Positions 9,000-20,176 of a stretch of DNA of 64,000 nucleotides are shown in pieces; the stretch's first letter is position 1; the number at the start of each line of letters is the position of its first letter. The translations under genes and the position numbers were made by a program. Below the pieces are notes generated by a model, which saw only the letters and a program-made list of their open reading frames with translations, searched no databases and was not told the origin of the DNA. Source of the DNA: Bacillus changyiensis (GTDB taxonomy: Bacteria; Bacillota; Bacilli; Bacillales; Bacillaceae); contig NZ_JAQFWW010000005.1 in NCBI RefSeq assembly GCF_027706145.1, positions 62,001 to 126,000 of the forward strand. The letters run 5' to 3'.

Positions 9000-9714
9000 T
9001 CAGTTTCGGCTCCTCCATTTTGTAACCCAAACCTCTGATCGTTTTTATGTATTGAGGTTTTTTCGTGTTCTTTTCTATTTTGTCACGCAAATGGCTAATA
9101 TGGACATCGACAATCCGCGTATCTCCGGCAAAATCATAATTCCAAACCGCATTCAAGAGCAGATCTCTCGTCAGCACTCTCCCTTTATGTTTTCCAAGAT
9201 AAAGAAGCAACTCAAATTCCTTCGGTGTCAGTTCCAGCCGCTCGTCTTGAAAATATACCTCATAATGTTCCGGCAATATTTTAAGTTCGCCAATCAAAAG
9301 TTCGGATACATCCGTTTCATCCGTTTCATCAGACTGAACAGCCATCGTCTGCGTTCTTCTTAAAATCGCTTTGACTCTAGCTGTAACCTCGCGCGGACTG
9401 AACGGTTTTGTCATATAATCATCGGCTCCGAGTTCAAGTCCTAGCACTTTATCAAATTCATCGTCTTTTGCAGTCAGCATTAAAATCGGATACATGAGCT
9501 TTTGCTGTCTCAATTCCTTACAAACTTCAATACCATCCATTTTTGGTAGCATAAGATCGAGCACAATTAAATCAGGTTTTTCTTCAATGGCTGTTAATAA
9601 GCCACTCTCTCCATCCATGGCTGTCACAACATGATAGCCGGACCGTTCAAGATTATATTTAAGAAGTGTCACAATCGATTCTTCATCATCAACAACTAAT
9701 ATTTTTTTGCTCAT
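8992..9714 (-). CDS. phoP: Phosphate response regulator PhoP (OmpR family)
   Basis: A 240-residue OmpR-type regulator. The receiver has the acidic pair VVDDEE (9-12), the phospho-accepting Asp53 in LIVLDLMLPKMDG and Lys in MTKPF near 102. The C-terminal winged helix (about 135-235) includes LTPKEFELLLYLG and the RIVDVHISHLRDKI recognition helix. The ORF extends to 9798, but the ATG at 9714 (MSKKILVVDD) has GGAGG 7 bases upstream and gives the family length. The gene is downstream of mdh but separated by a strong terminator, so it has its own promoter. Confidence 0.97.
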   Translation of the reverse strand: MSKKILVVDDEESIVTLLKYNLERSGYHVVTAMDGESGLLTAIEEKPDLIVLDLMLPKMDGIEVCKELRQQKLMYPILMLTAKDDEFDKVLGLELGADDYMTKPFSPREVTARVKAILRRTQTMAVQSDETDETDVSELLIGELKILPEHYEVYFQDERLELTPKEFELLLYLGKHKGRVLTRDLLLNAVWNYDFAGDTRIVDVHISHLRDKIEKNTKKPQYIKTIRGLGYKMEEPKLND

Positions 9715-9930
9715 GACATGCCTCCAGGCTTTATATTTCCCCGACATCTCTATCTCTATTTGTATTCTTATTTTAACGAAATTCGGCCTGTTCGACAATT
9801 TGAATTTTTTATTTCATTGATCCGGTCACCGTTTTTTTAAAAAAACTGAAATGTTCGGGTAGATGATTATGAATAGTTATATGCTCTGGGAGCATGTTTA
9901 TGTCTTGTTTTTCAATTGATTAGACATATT

Positions 9931-9959
9931 CAAAACAGGAAGGCTAAAAGCCTTCCTGT
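9931..9959 (-). terminator. Rho-independent terminator after mdh
   Basis: A perfect 10-bp stem CAGGAAGGCT / AGCCTTCCTG with a 3-base loop lies at 9936-9958, followed on the minus strand by TTTTG. It ends the citZ-icd-mdh operon. Confidence 0.9.
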
Positions 9960-9967
9960 CCGATTAC

Positions 9968-10906
9968 TTAAGAGAGCACCTTCATAACGTTTTTAACGGA
10001 TTGAACAGATTGATCAAGCTGTTTCTGTTCATCTTCTGTCAGCTCCAGTTCAATGATCTTTTCAAGACCGTTTCCACCGATAATTGTTGGTACTCCTAGA
10101 TAGATTCCATTGTAGCCATATTCACCTTCAAGATAAGCAATTGTCGGTAGAACGCGACGTTGGTCTTTCAAGATTGCCTCAACCATTTCGGTTAAGGAAG
10201 CAGCAGGAGCATAGTAGGCACTACCGTTTCCTAGCAGATTTACAATCTCTCCTCCACCTTTTCTTGTCCTTTCAACAATTGCATCAATGCGATCTTTTGG
10301 AAGAAGCGTCTCCAGCGGAATTCCGCCTGCATATGAGTAACGAACCAGTGGGACCATATCATCACCATGTCCACCTAGTACAAAACCTGTGATATCTTTG
10401 ACAGAAAGGTTTAGTTCTTCAGCAACAAACGTTCTGAATCGTGCTGTATCTAATACCCCTGATTGACCAATCACCCGTTCTTTTGGAAAACCAGACTCTG
10501 TGTATACTGCATATGTCATCGCATCAACAGGATTGGTCAAGACGATAATCATACATTCAGGTGAATATTTGACGATCTCTTTTGTCACACTTCTCATAAT
10601 TTTTTCATTCGTTGCGACGAGGTCATCACGGCTCATTCCCGGTTTTCTGGCGATTCCCGCGGTAATGACGACAATGTCTGAATCAGCTGTGTCTTCATAA
10701 TTCGCCGTTCCTTTGATACTAGCATCAAACCCTTGAACAGGACTAGCTTCTAACATATCTAGTGCTTTCCCCTTTGTAGGATTCTCCAGTTGAGGAATGT
10801 CAACCAATACGACATCAGCCAACTCTTTTTGAGCTGTTAAGAATGCAGTTGTTGCACCTGTAAAACCAGCTCCGATCACAGATACTTTATTACGCTTCTT
10901 TCCCAT
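9968..10906 (-). CDS. mdh: Malate dehydrogenase (lactate dehydrogenase-like type)
   Basis: Mdh oxidises malate to oxaloacetate with NAD in the TCA cycle. The nucleotide-binding motif [11 protein letters not shown] is near residue 12. The substrate-loop arginines lie in [16 protein letters not shown], and the catalytic His in [12 protein letters not shown] is near 180, with TNPVDAMTY before it. At 312 residues it matches the B. subtilis enzyme. It follows icd by 35 bases and is the last gene of citZ-icd-mdh, so the three enzymes from citrate synthesis to oxaloacetate regeneration share control. Confidence 0.97.
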   Translation of the reverse strand: MGKKRNKVSVIGAGFTGATTAFLTAQKELADVVLVDIPQLENPTKGKALDMLEASPVQGFDASIKGTANYEDTADSDIVVITAGIARKPGMSRDDLVATNEKIMRSVTKEIVKYSPECMIIVLTNPVDAMTYAVYTESGFPKERVIGQSGVLDTARFRTFVAEELNLSVKDITGFVLGGHGDDMVPLVRYSYAGGIPLETLLPKDRIDAIVERTRKGGGEIVNLLGNGSAYYAPAASLTEMVEAILKDQRRVLPTIAYLEGEYGYNGIYLGVPTIIGGNGLEKIIELELTEDEQKQLDQSVQSVKNVMKVLS

Positions 10907-10941
10907 GTTTCTCTACCCCTTTTAAGTTGTTATTGTATTTA

Positions 10942-12210
10942 TTACATGTTTTTAATGAGTTCATCCCCAAACTCAGAACATTTGACTTCTGTTGCACCTT
11001 CCATTAAACGTGCAAAGTCATAAGTGACCACTTTCGAGGCAATTGTTTTTTCCATCGCTTTTATAACGAGATCTGCGGCCTCATTCCAGTTTAAATGTTC
11101 AAGAAGCAAAACGCCAGAAAGAATAACCGAAGATGGATTCACCTTGTTAAGCCCAGCATATTTAGGAGCAGTTCCGTGAGTCGCTTCAAAAATAGCATGT
11201 CCAGTTTCATAATTGATGTTTGCTCCAGGTGCGATCCCGATTCCACCAACTTGAGCTGCAAGAGCATCAGAAATATAATCACCATTTAAATTCATTGTTG
11301 CTACAACATCAAATTCAGCTGGACGAGTCAAAATTTGTTGAAGGAAGATATCTGCGATGCTATCTTTGATAATAATTTTCCCCGCTGCTTCGGCTTCACT
11401 TTGTGCCTGATTAGCTGCATCTTTGCCATCCTTTTCAACAATGCGATCATACTCCGCCCATGTAAACACTTGATCAGCAAACTCTTTTTCAGCTACCTCA
11501 TATCCCCAATTTTTAAAGGCACCTTCAGTATACTTCATGATATTTCCTTTATGAACAAGGGTCACAGATTTGCGGCCGTTTTCAATCGCATATTCAATCG
11601 CAGCTCTAACAAGTCTCGATGTTCCTTCTTCTGAGACCGGTTTAATTCCGATTCCTGATGTTTCTGGAAAACGGATTTTATTGACGCCAAGTTCATTTTT
11701 TAGGAAAGTAATTAATTTCTCAACTTCTTTAGAGCCTTTGGCATATTCAATACCAGCATAAATATCTTCTGTATTTTCGCGAAAGATGACCATATCCGTA
11801 TCTTCAGGACGCTTAACAGGAGAAGGAACACCGGTAAAATAGCGAACGGGTCTTAAACACGTAAACAAATCAAGTTCCTGTCTGAGCGCGACGTTCAAGG
11901 AACGAATTCCGCCTCCTACCGGAGTTGTTAAAGGGCCTTTAATCGCGATAAGGTACTCACGAATGGTGTCCAGCGTTTCTTTCGGAAGCCATTCACCTGT
12001 TTTGTTGAAAGCTTTTTCTCCAGCATATACTTCTTTCCAAGTGATTTTCTTTTCACCTTTATACGCCTTTTCTACAGCTGCTTCTAAAACTTTTGAAGCA
12101 GCTCTCCAAATATCAGGGCCTGTTCCATCCCCTTCAATAAACGGGATAATTGGATGATTTGGAACATTTAATACTCCGCTAGAGACTGTAATTTTTTCAC
12201 CTTGTGTCAC
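10942..12210 (-). CDS. icd: Isocitrate dehydrogenase, NADP-dependent
   Basis: Icd decarboxylates isocitrate to 2-oxoglutarate and reduces NADP. The phosphate-binding serine is in the segment [16 protein letters not shown], followed by RPVRYF. Metal ligands are in the [10 protein letters not shown] and [12 protein letters not shown] segments, and the NADP site is in [12 protein letters not shown]. The longer ORF begins at 12243, but a GTG at 12210 has GGGAGG 7 bases upstream and yields 422 residues beginning VTQGEKITV, in register with the B. subtilis protein. I therefore take the GTG start. Confidence 0.96.
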   Translation of the reverse strand: MTQGEKITVSSGVLNVPNHPIIPFIEGDGTGPDIWRAASKVLEAAVEKAYKGEKKITWKEVYAGEKAFNKTGEWLPKETLDTIREYLIAIKGPLTTPVGGGIRSLNVALRQELDLFTCLRPVRYFTGVPSPVKRPEDTDMVIFRENTEDIYAGIEYAKGSKEVEKLITFLKNELGVNKIRFPETSGIGIKPVSEEGTSRLVRAAIEYAIENGRKSVTLVHKGNIMKYTEGAFKNWGYEVAEKEFADQVFTWAEYDRIVEKDGKDAANQAQSEAEAAGKIIIKDSIADIFLQQILTRPAEFDVVATMNLNGDYISDALAAQVGGIGIAPGANINYETGHAIFEATHGTAPKYAGLNKVNPSSVILSGVLLLEHLNWNEAADLVIKAMEKTIASKVVTYDFARLMEGATEVKCSEFGDELIKNM

Positions 12211-12301
12211 AATAAAACCTCCCATAAAATATGTAATATTCATCGTTTAAAAAGAACAGTGAAAGAGGCCAGCCTGATATTACGGCAACCTCCTGATTAA
12301 A

Positions 12302-13423
12302 TCAACAGCTTCTTTCCTCAATCGGAATGAATGTCTGCATGTTTGGTCCTGTGTAATCAGCCCGCGGGCGTATTAAGCGGTTATTTTCATATTGTTCTAG
12401 AATATGAGCTAACCAGCCTGATACTCTGCTAATGGCAAAAATAGGTGTAAACAGGTCATGATCGATTCCCAAGCTATGATAAACTGATGCCGAGTAAAAG
12501 TCCACATTTGGCGGCAGGTTTTTTTCTGATTTGACGATTTCCTCAGTCCGTTCAGATATCTCAAACCATTTGCTTTCACCGGTTAAATTCGTTAACCGTC
12601 TGCTCATTTCCTTCAAGTGTTTTGCTCGTGGATCTCCTTGACGGTAGACGCGATGACCGAAACCCATAATCTTTTCTTTTTTTCTGAGTTTAGCTCGTAT
12701 AAAAGGCTCTACGTTTTCCACTTCGCCAATCTCTGCAAGCATTTTCATGACGGCTTCATTTGCACCACCGTGAAGTGGACCTTTTAAAGCGCTAATAGCT
12801 GCTGTTACACCTGAATAAATATCTGAAAGTGTAGCCACACATACCCTAGCTGTAAAAGTAGATGCATTCAGCTCATGATCAGCATGAAGAATCAACGCTT
12901 TATCAAAAGCTTCCACTTCAACAGGTGTAGGCTCTTTTCCATTTAACATGTAGAGAAAATTTGCGGCAAAGCTAAGCTTAGGGTTTGGTTCGATAGGGTC
13001 AAGTCCTTTGCGGATTCTTGAAAAAGCAGCGACAATTCCCGGCATCTTCGCTTGCAGACGGACTGCTTTCCTGTAATTTGCATCCGCATCCATTTGATCA
13101 GCGTCTTCGTCTAATAGACCCAATAATGAAACGGCTGTACGAAGCGCTGCCATCGGATGGACTTTCTCATTGGTACAGGATTTAAAATGATCGATTAGCT
13201 GTTTGGGGATGCCAGCTTGATCTGAAAGTTGGTGTTTGAGCTCGGCAAGCTCCTCTTTGTTTGGCAACCTTAAATGCCAAAGCAAATAAATGATTTCTTC
13301 AAAGCTGGCTTTTTCCGTCAATTCATCAATATTATACCCTACATATGTAAGGGTATCATCAATAATTGAACTAACTGATGATGAAGTAGCGACTACCCCT
13401 TCTAGTCCGCGAGTTGCTGTCAT
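12302..13423 (-). CDS. citZ: Citrate synthase II
   Basis: CitZ condenses acetyl-CoA and oxaloacetate. Conserved elements are LILHADHELNASTFTAR (catalytic His), GPLHGGANE (second His), MGFGHRVYRQGDPRA and the C-terminal active-site Asp in VDFYSASVYHSLG. The ATG at 13423 (MTATRGLEG) is 8 bases after GGGAG, while the ATG two codons upstream abuts the ribosome site, so the inner start is chosen (373 residues). It leads the citZ-icd-mdh operon. The 560-base upstream region carries a degenerate cre site and an AT-rich dyad that could serve CcpA and CcpC. Confidence 0.96.
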   Translation of the reverse strand: MTATRGLEGVVATSSSVSSIIDDTLTYVGYNIDELTEKASFEEIIYLLWHLRLPNKEELAELKHQLSDQAGIPKQLIDHFKSCTNEKVHPMAALRTAVSLLGLLDEDADQMDADANYRKAVRLQAKMPGIVAAFSRIRKGLDPIEPNPKLSFAANFLYMLNGKEPTPVEVEAFDKALILHADHELNASTFTARVCVATLSDIYSGVTAAISALKGPLHGGANEAVMKMLAEIGEVENVEPFIRAKLRKKEKIMGFGHRVYRQGDPRAKHLKEMSRRLTNLTGESKWFEISERTEEIVKSEKNLPPNVDFYSASVYHSLGIDHDLFTPIFAISRVSGWLAHILEQYENNRLIRPRADYTGPNMQTFIPIEERSC

Positions 13424-13429
13424 ATACAT

Positions 13430-13955
13430 CTCTCCCTTTTTTAAGTTTCCCCTATAAAAAATAAAACGACTATACGGAGTGATAACAATGCAACATGGTA
13501 CACTCTCTTTTTATCCCAAAAAGAAAATGCTTTCATTATTTTGTTTTACAAATAAAACAATCATGCTGTCATATCCCATTCAATCCTCCGATCAGCTTAA
13601 TAAAAATTAAGCTTATTTTTATTATAAACAATTATCAGATAAATTTGTAGGTTTTTAACCGAAAATGCTTACAAGTCCTAATGAATCAATGATTCCACTC
13701 CACTCATCAAAGTCAAATCCCTTGTTGAATCATGTCTGATTCCGTCTTTATTTGCAGAAATTTTTAATAGAAAGATTTTGATAATTGTGAACAAACGCAG
13801 CTCTCCTGTTTTTCAATATAAGAAAAATTTATTTCTTTATATAATTTTTACCTATAATAAATTTTTGAACTTCTCGTAAGCGCAGAGCACTGAAGTTAAA
13901 ATAAACCTACCGATCGTAGGAGCATTTATAAAAACACTAGACTTGATCCCAATGT
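13430..13955. other. Gene-free region upstream of citZ
   Basis: About 525 bases with no convincing gene. It should contain the citZ promoter. On the minus strand a TATAAT-like -10 occurs near 13619-13624 without a good -35. At 13595-13625 a near-perfect dyad AATAAAAAT...ATTTTTATT (ATAA/TTAT type) resembles CcpC sites. A degenerate cre lies at 13522-13535. The part beyond 13700 is AT-rich with a short perfect inverted repeat CCTAC-CGATC-GTAGG at 13906-13920, whose role is unknown. Confidence 0.4.
13522..13535 (-). promoter_or_regulatory. Degenerate cre (CcpA) site upstream of citZ
   Basis: On the minus strand TGAAAGCATTTTCT matches the cre consensus TGWAANCGNTNWCA at 12 of 14 positions. CcpA repression of citZ through a cre near the promoter is known in B. 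subtilis; function here is inferred. Confidence 0.35.
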
Positions 13956-13988
13956 AAAAACTGCACCCCTATCACGATTGGGGTACAG
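13956..13988 (-). terminator. Rho-independent terminator after ytwI
   Basis: CTGTACCCC pairs with GGGGTGCAG (one G-U) over a 10-base loop, followed by TTTTTA on the minus strand, just after the ytwI stop codon. Confidence 0.9.
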
Positions 13989-13993
13989 TTGGC

Positions 13994-14473
13994 TTAAGCG
14001 GTGAAATATTGAACAACTTGCATCACAAAATAGGCGATACCAGCCCCGATTAAAGGACCGACAGCGATCCCATTAAATAGAGCAACAGCAAGGATCGTTC
14101 CTAACACAAGTGCTGTTGTGATATGCGGATCTTCCGCAAGCAGTGTAATACCATTTTTAGCGATCAAAGCAACGAGAATACCCGCACCTAGAGCGATCCA
14201 AGCATAATATGATTTCATCGCTTCAACAAGCTGTTTAAAACCGATATCTCCCGTTGCAATAGGGACAAGAACGGCTATTGTAATCACAGTTACCCCCCAA
14301 TGAATTCCCTTTGTTTGAATGGTGGGAAACCATTTTTGATCAAGACCTATGAGTTTGATCACTAAAAGAACAGATACGGCTATGATCAAGGACTGGTTTT
14401 TTGCTAGAAAACCAATCCCCAGTAAAAGAAGCAAAAATAAGTTGGCTTGAGTAAACATTTGTTTCATCTCCAT
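13994..14473 (-). CDS. ytwI: DUF441 family membrane protein YtwI
   Basis: A 159-residue, very hydrophobic protein with four to five membrane segments and the glycine-rich patches GIGFLAKNQS, VPIATGDIG and VGPLIGAGIAYF typical of the DUF441/UPF0756 family. No biochemical role is known for the family. It is divergent from ytvI, whose start lies 82 bases away. The start at 14473 (MEMKQMF) has a nearby in-frame ATG two codons in; the two cannot be separated confidently. Confidence 0.85.
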   Translation of the reverse strand: MEMKQMFTQANLFLLLLLGIGFLAKNQSLIIAVSVLLVIKLIGLDQKWFPTIQTKGIHWGVTVITIAVLVPIATGDIGFKQLVEAMKSYYAWIALGAGILVALIAKNGITLLAEDPHITTALVLGTILAVALFNGIAVGPLIGAGIAYFVMQVVQYFTA

Positions 14474-14555
14474 TTTTTTATACCTTTTTCATAATAACAG
14501 GTCTCATGAATAAAATGAAAAATAGGACACGCTTTCTGATCGGAGGATAATAGAA

Positions 14556-15665
14556 GTGAATCAACCTTATTTAGCAATTGCGTTTCGGGCTGGTTATGTA
14601 CTATTAGTGATAGCAGCAGTCGGAACTGCCGGCTACTATTCTTTTTCAGTTATTTATCCTTTTCTTTTCGCGCTTATTCTTGCTGTTATCATCAATCCTG
14701 TTGTTGAGTGGTTTGAACAGCGGACAGGTTTTTCAAGAGGTATCAATGTTTTCATCGTTCTGAGTGGGTTTTTAATCGCAGGATTTGGACTTTTGACATT
14801 GATCATTGCGGAGATTGTTTCTGGTACGGCATACTTAGCAAAAATGCTGCCCGTTCAGCTTAACAAAATTGCAATTTACAGTGAAGCGTTTTTTACAAAT
14901 AAGATCATGCCGCTTTACAATCAGTTTGCCACATTTTTTGACGGTCTTGAAGCAGATCAGCAAGAATCAATTATTGCTCAAATTCAACACCTAACCAGTG
15001 AAATCACCTCAAGTACTGCTTCGTTTCTTTCCATCATTCTTGAATCTGTGTCTCACTTTTTTGCATTTCTTCCCAACACAGTAGCTGCACTGATGATTTC
15101 CTTATTAGCTACATTTTTTATAAGCAAAGATTTTCACAAATTAACCAATGGAATTCAAGTTGCTTTACCAGAACGCCTCCTTGTAGGAGCCAGAGCTGTC
15201 TATATTGAATTAAAAAAAGCTTTGACCGGCTTTTTGAAGGCACAGCTCACACTTGTCGGTATCACAATGATCCTTGTCTTAATCGGCCTTTTGCTGTTAC
15301 AAGTCAATCATGCATTTACAATTGCGTTTTTTACTGGACTTATTGATCTTCTTCCATATTTAGGTGCAGGGTCTGTGTTTGTTCCTTGGATTTTATATTT
15401 AGTACTGACAAAGCAACTGCCACTTGCGATTAGTATTGGAGTTTTGTACATTGTTGTTCTGCTAGTCAGGCAACTTGCTGAACCGAAAATATTAAGCAAG
15501 TCGATCGGGCTTCATCCGTTGGGGGCATTAGTCGCACTTTTTGCCGGTTTTAAATTGTTTGGGTTTTTCGGGCTGATAATAGGACCAGCTCTTTTCGTTG
15601 TGATTCAAGCTTTCATTCATACCGGGATTTGCAAAGACGTATGGCTTTTTATTAAAGGAAAGTAA
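14556..15665 (+). CDS. ytvI: Sporulation integral membrane protein YtvI (AI-2E transporter superfamily)
   Basis: A 369-residue protein with about eight membrane helices in the AI-2E/TerC-like exporter superfamily, including the family patterns FTGLIDLLPYLGAG and a long amphipathic loop (about 110-160) in the middle. The B. subtilis homologue belongs to the sporulation programme. The start is a GTG at 14556 with GGAGG 8 bases upstream; no better ATG exists. It stands alone on the plus strand, divergent from ytwI and convergent with fxsA. Confidence 0.88.
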   Translation: MNQPYLAIAFRAGYVLLVIAAVGTAGYYSFSVIYPFLFALILAVIINPVVEWFEQRTGFSRGINVFIVLSGFLIAGFGLLTLIIAEIVSGTAYLAKMLPVQLNKIAIYSEAFFTNKIMPLYNQFATFFDGLEADQQESIIAQIQHLTSEITSSTASFLSIILESVSHFFAFLPNTVAALMISLLATFFISKDFHKLTNGIQVALPERLLVGARAVYIELKKALTGFLKAQLTLVGITMILVLIGLLLLQVNHAFTIAFFTGLIDLLPYLGAGSVFVPWILYLVLTKQLPLAISIGVLYIVVLLVRQLAEPKILSKSIGLHPLGALVALFAGFKLFGFFGLIIGPALFVVIQAFIHTGICKDVWLFIKGK

Positions 15666-15720
15666 AAAAATAAACGACAATCCGCTTTACAGCAGGCTGC
15701 CGACCTTAGTTTATTTAATA
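15664..15720. terminator. Possible bidirectional terminator between ytvI and fxsA
   Basis: AAATAAAC (15668-15675) pairs with GTTTATTT (15709-15716) across the gap between two convergent genes, with A-rich and T-rich flanks. The inner part folds only weakly. Confidence 0.4.
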
Positions 15721-16097
15721 ATTTTTACCCGTCTTCTATCAGACATTCTCTTTAATTTGCGGGATAAGAATGGTTTTAATCTGTTTCGGGACAACGGAAG
15801 CAACAGTAGCAAACCGATCAAATCTGATACAAATCCAGGCAGAAGAAGCAATATACCACCAATAAAGATACAGAGCCCATCTAAAATTGCATCTCCTGGC
15901 ATTTTTCCATATTGAAGATCGCGCTGAACTTTATGGTACACCTCTATACCTTGTTTTTTGGCAAGGACTGCCCCTAAAAACCCTGTCAGAATAATGAGCA
16001 ATACTGTTGGCAGAATACCGATCCAGTTTGCAGACAATAAGAACAGACCGATTTCACTTGCAGGTAAGATGACAAGAACCAATAAAAAAAGCTTCAT
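15711..16097 (-). CDS. fxsA: FxsA family membrane protein
   Basis: A 128-residue membrane protein of the FxsA family (named for suppression of F exclusion of phage T7 in E. coli). It has hydrophobic segments at about 2-20, 24-44 and 72-98, and the family signature EIGLFLLSANWIG together with LLLLPGFVSDLIGLLLLLP. A basic tail (RKLKRMSDRRRVK) faces the cytoplasm. The open frame extends to a GTG at 16106, but that GTG is part of the AGGTG ribosome site, so the ATG at 16097 is used. It follows pyk after a terminator. Confidence 0.88.
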   Translation of the reverse strand: MKLFLLVLVILPASEIGLFLLSANWIGILPTVLLIILTGFLGAVLAKKQGIEVYHKVQRDLQYGKMPGDAILDGLCIFIGGILLLLPGFVSDLIGLLLLLPLSRNRLKPFLSRKLKRMSDRRRVKIIK

Positions 16098-16172
16098 TGT
16101 TTTCACCTCAGGATTCCTTTAAGAACGTGAATAACTAACTGTCCTTATGATACTTTATTTTTCTCTAACTGT

Positions 16173-16203
16173 AAAAAAAGAAGGGAACTGATCCCTTCTT
16201 TTT
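16173..16203 (-). terminator. Rho-independent terminator after pyk
   Basis: A perfect 9-bp stem AAGAAGGGA / TCCCTTCTT with a 5-base loop is followed on the minus strand by a run of T. It ends the pfkA-pyk operon. Confidence 0.92.
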
Positions 16204-16213
16204 CACTTAAGCA

Positions 16214-17971
16214 TTAAAGTACGCTAGCATGTCCTTTGTAGACAACACCCCGAGCGGAGTCAACTGTGATATCTTCTCCAGCTGTTAAAATCGAAGTTGC
16301 TTTTTCTGCTCCGACGATAACAGGGATACCAAGACTTAGGCCAACAACCGCCGCATGGCTTGTTAAGCCGCCTTCTTCCGTAATAAGGGCTGATGCTTTT
16401 TCAAGAGCTCCAATCATATCGCGATCAGTAGCTTTTGTCACTAATACGGCACCTTGTTTCATTTTTTCATCTGCTTCTTTTGCATTGTGAGCAACAACGA
16501 CTTCGCCAAACGCAGATTTACGTCCAACTCCTTGACCTTTAACAATTGCATCACCAACAACCAACACTTTCATTAAATTGGTTGTACCTGCTTCACCAAC
16601 AGCACCAGCTGTAATGACAACTAGATCACCATTGTTGACTAGACCACTTTCAAGTGATCTTTGAACTGCATTTTCAAGCATTTCATCTGTTGATTTGTGG
16701 TTTTGTCCACTTTTTGCAAAAACACCAAAGACAAGAGCCAATTTTCTTGACACGGAATCATCTACTGTCACCGCCACAATCGGAGCCTTTGGACGATATT
16801 TAGAAATCATTCTTGCTGTATGTCCGCTCTCAGTAGGTGCAACAATTGCTGCTACTCCCAAGTTAATTGCTGTATGTGCAACAGATTGTCCGATTGCATC
16901 TGTAATTGAAATGCCAACTTGTTTGCTTCTAGCAGAAAGGATTTTTTTGTGATTGAGCGCTTCTTCTGCACGTGACGCAATATTGTGCATTGTTTGAACC
17001 GCCTCAACTGGATAAGTTCCAGCTGCTGTTTCACCAGAAAGCATGATCGCATCAGTGCCATCAAAGATTGCATTTGCAACGTCACTTGCTTCAGCGCGTG
17101 TTGGGCGTGGGTTACGTTGCATACTGTCAAGCATTTGCGTTGCTGTAATGACAGGTTTACCCAATGTGTTACATTTTTTAATCAAGTCTTTTTGAACGAG
17201 TGGAACTTCCTCAGCTGGAATTTCAACACCTAAGTCACCGCGGGCAACCATTAGACCGTCTGATACGTCAAGAATGCGGTCGATATTGTCGACACCTTCC
17301 TGATTTTCAATTTTTGGAATGATTTGAATGTCAGTTGCTTCATGTTTTTCAAGCAGTTCGCGAATTTCAAGAACATCTGATGGGCGACGTACAAAAGATG
17401 CTGCGATAAAATCAATACCTTGCTCAATTCCGAATACGATATCTTGTGCATCTTTTTCAGTGATGCCTGGAAGATTAACACTAACTCCTGGCACATTGAC
17501 ACCTTTTTTGTTTTTCAAGACTCCACTGTTGAGTACCTTTGTCAAAATTTCACGCTTGTCCGTTCTCACTTCAATAACTTCAAGCCCGATTAATCCATCA
17601 TCAAGTAAAATAGTTGAACCTTTTGTTACGTCATCTACTAAACCTTCATACGTAACAGAAAACTTTTCAGGTGTTCCGATCACTTCATCCATTGAAACGA
17701 TCACTTCAGAACCTGTATTCAGTTCAATAGCATCATTTTCCATATTATGAGTGCGGATTTCTGGGCCTTTTGTATCAAGAAGAATACCGATATCTTTTCC
17801 AAGCTTGTTCGCTGCTTCTCTGATGTTTTTAATTCTTGCGGCATGTTCTTCATGATTTCCATGAGAAAAATTGAGCCGAGCTACATTCATTCCCGCTTCC
17901 ATTAGTTGTGTAAGCTTTTCAATACTTTCACTTGCCGGGCCAATTGTACAAACGATTTTTGTCTTTCTCAT
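16214..17971 (-). CDS. pyk: Pyruvate kinase with C-terminal PEP-utiliser domain
   Basis: Pyk converts phosphoenolpyruvate and ADP to pyruvate and ATP. The start [14 protein letters not shown] and the motifs [22 protein letters not shown] (catalytic Lys), [12 protein letters not shown] and TATQMLDSM are all present, with the allosteric C domain (about 350-470). The 585-residue length reflects the extra C-terminal domain seen in Bacillus and Geobacillus Pyk, which ends with [18 protein letters not shown], a PEP-synthase-like mobile domain carrying a conserved His. It lies 26 bases after pfkA and is co-transcribed with it. Confidence 0.98.
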   Translation of the reverse strand: MRKTKIVCTIGPASESIEKLTQLMEAGMNVARLNFSHGNHEEHAARIKNIREAANKLGKDIGILLDTKGPEIRTHNMENDAIELNTGSEVIVSMDEVIGTPEKFSVTYEGLVDDVTKGSTILLDDGLIGLEVIEVRTDKREILTKVLNSGVLKNKKGVNVPGVSVNLPGITEKDAQDIVFGIEQGIDFIAASFVRRPSDVLEIRELLEKHEATDIQIIPKIENQEGVDNIDRILDVSDGLMVARGDLGVEIPAEEVPLVQKDLIKKCNTLGKPVITATQMLDSMQRNPRPTRAEASDVANAIFDGTDAIMLSGETAAGTYPVEAVQTMHNIASRAEEALNHKKILSARSKQVGISITDAIGQSVAHTAINLGVAAIVAPTESGHTARMISKYRPKAPIVAVTVDDSVSRKLALVFGVFAKSGQNHKSTDEMLENAVQRSLESGLVNNGDLVVITAGAVGEAGTTNLMKVLVVGDAIVKGQGVGRKSAFGEVVVAHNAKEADEKMKQGAVLVTKATDRDMIGALEKASALITEEGGLTSHAAVVGLSLGIPVIVGAEKATSILTAGEDITVDSARGVVYKGHASVL

Positions 17972-17996
17972 TATTTCTTCCTCCTCGGGTTATCCA

Positions 17997-18974
<978 letters not shown>

Positions 18975-18998
18975 TTATATAAAATTACCTTAACACGA

Positions 18999-19068
18999 TC
19001 ATTGTTTCAAAAACAATGAAAAAGGGATGTAGTCTTTCCGAAGTCCCTTCTAAACCCTAATTATTATA
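18999..19068 (-). promoter_or_regulatory. pfkA promoter -10 and 5' hairpins
   Basis: On the minus strand TATAAT occurs at 19063-19068, with only a weak -35 (TTTAAA) 17 bases further up. A GGGA...TCCC hairpin followed by TTTTT (19019-19050) begins within a few bases of the presumed start, and a second perfect hairpin CATTGTTT-TTG-AAACAATG lies at 18999-19017. They could stabilise the transcript or act as an attenuator. Confidence 0.4.
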
Positions 19069-19162
19069 CAATTAAATAGAAAATTTTTAAATAAATTTTA
19101 AACAAACTCTTTGAAAAACCGCAGTAAAATGACACAATCCTTTCACTTTCTCTGCCGTTTAT

Positions 19163-19201
19163 AAAAAAACAAACGTAAGCCAAAGGCCTTACGTTTGTTT
19201 A
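19163..19201 (-). terminator. Rho-independent terminator after accA
   Basis: A long near-perfect stem (AAACAAACGTAAGCC with its complement) and a 3-base loop span 19167-19200, followed by TTTTTTT on the minus strand. The stem overlaps the accA stop codon. Confidence 0.93.
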
Positions 19202-20176
19202 TTCTACCCCAATATATTGATTTTCAGTCGATATTTTTCCAATTAATTTATACTTATGATATCTTTGCTGGATCAGTTCATTTTTAGTCAAGTGTCTTAA
19301 TGATTTAAGCGCTTGTTTTAATGTCTCATCAATGTATTCGGCTTGCCTTTTCAAATCGCGATGTGCCCCGCCTCTTACTTCTTTTATAATATCATCGATA
19401 ATATCTAAACTCTTAAGGTCGGGTGCTGTAATTTTCATTGTTTCAGCTGCTTTTTGGGCAAGTCCTGAGTCTTTCCAAAGTATTGCTGCGGCTCCTTCTG
19501 GAGAGATCACAGAATAGGTTGAATTCTCCAGCATCATTAAACGGTTTGCAACACCGAGAGCAAGTGCTCCACCGCTACCGCCTTCACCGATAACGAGAGA
19601 AATGACCGGCACAGAAAGTCCTGCCATTTCAAAAAGGTTTTTAGCAATAGCTTCACTTTGACCTCTTTCTTCAGCTGCCTTTCCCGGATAGGCCCCCTTC
19701 GTATCAATAAAACAAATAATCGGTCTATTAAATTTATCGGCTTGTTTCATCAATCTCAGCGCTTTACGGTACCCTTCAGGATGCGGCATTCCGAAATTAC
19801 GGCGGATATTTTCTTTCGTATCCTTGCCGCGTTGGTGACCAATGACTGTAACAGGAAGGCCGTGAAACTTAGCAATCCCACCTACAATTGCTTCATCATC
19901 GCCGAAATAACGATCACCATGGCATTCAAAAAAATCGGTAAAAAGATGTTCTATATAATCAAGTGTTGTTGGACGATTTGGATGCCTTGCAATCTGGACC
20001 CTGTCCCAGGCTTTTAAGTTTGAATAAATATCTTCTTCAAGCTTTTTCAGACGGTTTTCTAGTTTTGTTATTTCAGAACTCAAATCCATATCTGAATCTT
20101 GTGTGAACTTTTTTAGTTCGGCAATTTTATCACGAAGTTCAATCACTGGTTTTTCAAATTCTAATTCTCCAGCCAT
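19199..20176 (-). CDS. accA: Acetyl-CoA carboxylase carboxyltransferase subunit alpha
   Basis: AccA and AccD form the carboxyltransferase that moves CO2 from biotin to acetyl-CoA to make malonyl-CoA for fatty-acid synthesis. The 325-residue protein begins with a coiled-coil (about 10-60). The crotonase-fold carboxyltransferase domain follows, with [35 protein letters not shown] and the oxyanion-hole segment [12 protein letters not shown]. Its start overlaps the end of accD by 16 bases, a sign of translational coupling that keeps subunits equimolar. Confidence 0.97.
   Translation of the reverse strand: MAGELEFEKPVIELRDKIAELKKFTQDSDMDLSSEITKLENRLKKLEEDIYSNLKAWDRVQIARHPNRPTTLDYIEHLFTDFFECHGDRYFGDDEAIVGGIAKFHGLPVTVIGHQRGKDTKENIRRNFGMPHPEGYRKALRLMKQADKFNRPIICFIDTKGAYPGKAAEERGQSEAIAKNLFEMAGLSVPVISLVIGEGGSGGALALGVANRLMMLENSTYSVISPEGAAAILWKDSGLAQKAAETMKITAPDLKSLDIIDDIIKEVRGGAHRDLKRQAEYIDETLKQALKSLRHLTKNELIQQRYHKYKLIGKISTENQYIGVE

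Noticed and set aside
13906-13920. Short perfect inverted repeat CCTAC-CGATC-GTAGG
   Set aside because: It has no T run and no adjacent gene end, so it is not called a terminator.
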